This document shows positions 32,637 to 33,971 of a stretch of 33,971 nucleotides of DNA, in pieces. Every line of letters starts with the position of its first letter. The stretch's first letter is position 1. Position numbers and translations under genes: made by a program. Origin of the DNA: Nitrospira sp. (lineage in GTDB: Bacteria; Nitrospirota; Nitrospiria; Nitrospirales; Nitrospiraceae); contig JACOEH010000052.1 in assembly GCA_024998685.1 (NCBI GenBank), positions 1-33,971 on the forward strand, read 5' to 3'. The notes beneath the pieces are model-generated. The model saw only the letters and a program-made list of their open reading frames with translations, was not told the DNA's origin and searched no databases.

Positions 32637-33971
32637 ATGGTCACACGGGTAATCCTCATTATCTTCACAACGACCTGTAGTTTAGCTTCGGCATTGGCGC
32701 AAGGGCCCGGCGCCGACGCTCCAAGTCATGAGCCATCCTCTCAACAGTCCGAGATAGAGGCGTTAAAAGCCAAGGTCAAACAGCTGGAGCAATCAGTCGA
32801 GGACATCAAGAAAAAAGAGTTGTCGCCTGCTGAACCGCTCTCATCGGAAACCCAAACGGAGGTTCCTGCCATCGATCGTGAACGTGAGTTGGTCTCAGAA
32901 GATGCATACGCGGACGCCCGATTGGATAATGCTCCGTTTGATCCGGCCCTTCGCGGATTCTTTCGCTTTCCTGGTTCTCATACGTTGATGCGAGTCGGGG
33001 GTTATATCAGGACCGATGCGATTTACGATTTCAGTCAGCTTGGGAATATTAACCAGTTTAGGCCAGAATCAATTCCAACCCCAAACCTAGATGCCTCAAA
33101 TTACAATATGGCCGCAAGAGCCTCGCGTATCAGCCTTGGAACAAGAACGGACACGCGTTGGGATGTCTTACGAACCTATATCGAGATTGATTTTGTCGGC
33201 CCAGGAAATAGCACTAACCTTCGTTTGCGCCACTTCTATGGGCAGTTTAAAAATTTCCTTATCGGACAATCTTGGTCGACGTTCCACGATTCGGATGTGA
33301 TCCCTGAAACTGTAGACTTCAATGGCCCAAACTCCTGGATCTTCCAATTCAATCCTCAGGTGCGATATACGCACCGCCTGATCAAGGGGCACACCGTATC
33401 AGTCGCCGCTGAGCAATCTTCTTCCAGCATACCTCCCATGAACCCTGTGACCGTCCAGCCTGTTTCTTCAACGAGTCCTCTTCCGGATTTTGTGGTCCGG
33501 TATCGGTATGAAACCGATGACTACCACTTCAACACGGCAGGACTTTTTCGCTCGGTCGGAGGTGTCATGAGCTCAGGGCAATCAGACCATGTGTTCGGAT
33601 TTGGTGTGATGGCATCGGGGCTGGTAAGGCTATGGGGTCGAGATAACTTGGTCTTTCAGGCTGTGTATGGAGAAGGAGTTTCTCGTTACTTCAACGACAC
33701 AAAGAATCTTAATCTCGACGCAGGTTATGACTCCTTGGGAACCATAAAAGCACAACCGGCGTATGGTGGTTATGCGGCTATCCAGCATTTTTGGAGTGAA
33801 CACTGGCGGTCGACGGTCACCTATGGCTACCTTCAAGTCAATACTGCGGAGCGGTCTCCTGTTGATACCTACAAGAGAACGCAGTACCTCGATTGCAATT
33901 TGATGTATAGCCCCGCTGCATATTCCGCCGAATCCGGCCGCCGATTCCGAGCGAATCCGGCCACCCCTCGG
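32637..33971 (+). pseudogene. DcaP-like outer-membrane porin, interrupted at its 3' part
   Basis: Outer-membrane beta-barrel channel, N-terminal 430 or so residues. Seen: a signal peptide (ILIIFTTTCSLASALA), a short coiled coil (EIEALKAKVKQLEQSVEDIKKKE) as found before trimeric DcaP-type porins, then RVGGYIRTDAIYDFSQLG, ARASRISLGTRTDT, LRLRHFYGQFKNFLIGQSWSTFHDSD and many alternating beta strands. The ATG at 32637 has GGA six bases upstream. After NLMYSP (about 33913) the sequence changes abruptly to repeats typical of an IS21-family end, so the gene is probably interrupted; the frame stays open through the 55 bases visible. Substrate could be a small organic anion, judging only from the family. 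Confidence 0.75.
33917..33971. mobile_element. Probable terminal repeat of an IS21-family element (partial)
   Basis: The last 55 bases start with TG and contain two tandem copies of a roughly 20-base unit: ATTCCGCCGAATCCGGCC and ATTCCGAGCGAATCCGGCC. Nested repeats of this ATTCCG..AATCCGGCC type are typical of the ends of IS21-family elements, where they form transposase binding sites. The unit interrupts the porin reading frame, and the window stops inside the element, so transposase genes are not visible. Confidence 0.6.

Noticed and set aside
1-33971. CRISPR array, tRNA, rRNA or riboswitch
   Set aside because: No regularly spaced repeats, no tRNA-like T-loop with acceptor pairing and no recognisable riboswitch core were found on reading either strand; a covariance-model scan could not be run.

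Overview
The window reads as an accessory-rich piece of a Gram-negative chromosome, most likely Nitrospira (phylum Nitrospirota). The basis is overall gene content: tandem TolC-type outer-membrane proteins next to an NhaR-like regulator, a pyruvoyl-dependent arginine decarboxylase with agmatinase, a bacterial deoxyhypusine-synthase homologue, a DcaP-like porin and urease remnants. No rRNA or tRNA gene was found, so the assignment is an inference.

Layout. (1) 75-4864, minus strand: a small membrane protein and an SDR reductase that overlap by 4 bp, then after a gap an alpha-oxoamine synthase overlapping a B12-binding radical SAM protein; this looks like a lipid or amino-ketone pathway. (2) 5498-11609, plus strand: deoxyhypusine-synthase-like enzyme, DsbA-like thioredoxin, zinc-ribbon protein, aldehyde dehydrogenase, pyruvoyl arginine decarboxylase, agmatinase and an RluF-type pseudouridine synthase; the core is an arginine to agmatine to putrescine route plus a polyamine-transferring enzyme. 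(3) 11606-20787: an NhaR-like LysR regulator divergent from three tandem TolC paralogues, then an ABC exporter whose ATPase motifs are eroded and an HlyD adaptor, closed by a strong hairpin. (4) 20840-22781: a tiny cysteine-rich ORF, then purE and purK. (5) 22886-26451, minus strand: CBS-PilZ protein, LOG-family nucleosidase, DHH phosphoesterase, rhomboid protease. (6) 26620-30644, plus strand: a divergent DUF692/MNIO iron enzyme with a long C-terminal extension, a tRNA dihydrouridine synthase, Maf, and a secreted protein of unknown function. (7) 30708-33971: a broken ureC whose 5' part is replaced by a Tn3-type transposase fragment and whose middle carries a 41-bp frameshifting insertion, then a porin gene cut by what looks like the end of an IS21-family element running off the window.

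The strongest candidates for new biology are the export cassette in region 3 (three outer-membrane channels, one adaptor, one ABC protein lacking most catalytic motifs) and the MNIO protein in region 6, which has lost several consensus residues while keeping most acidic and histidine positions. Region 7 is a clear record of gene decay driven by mobile DNA. All family calls come from motif recognition by eye; no database search was run.
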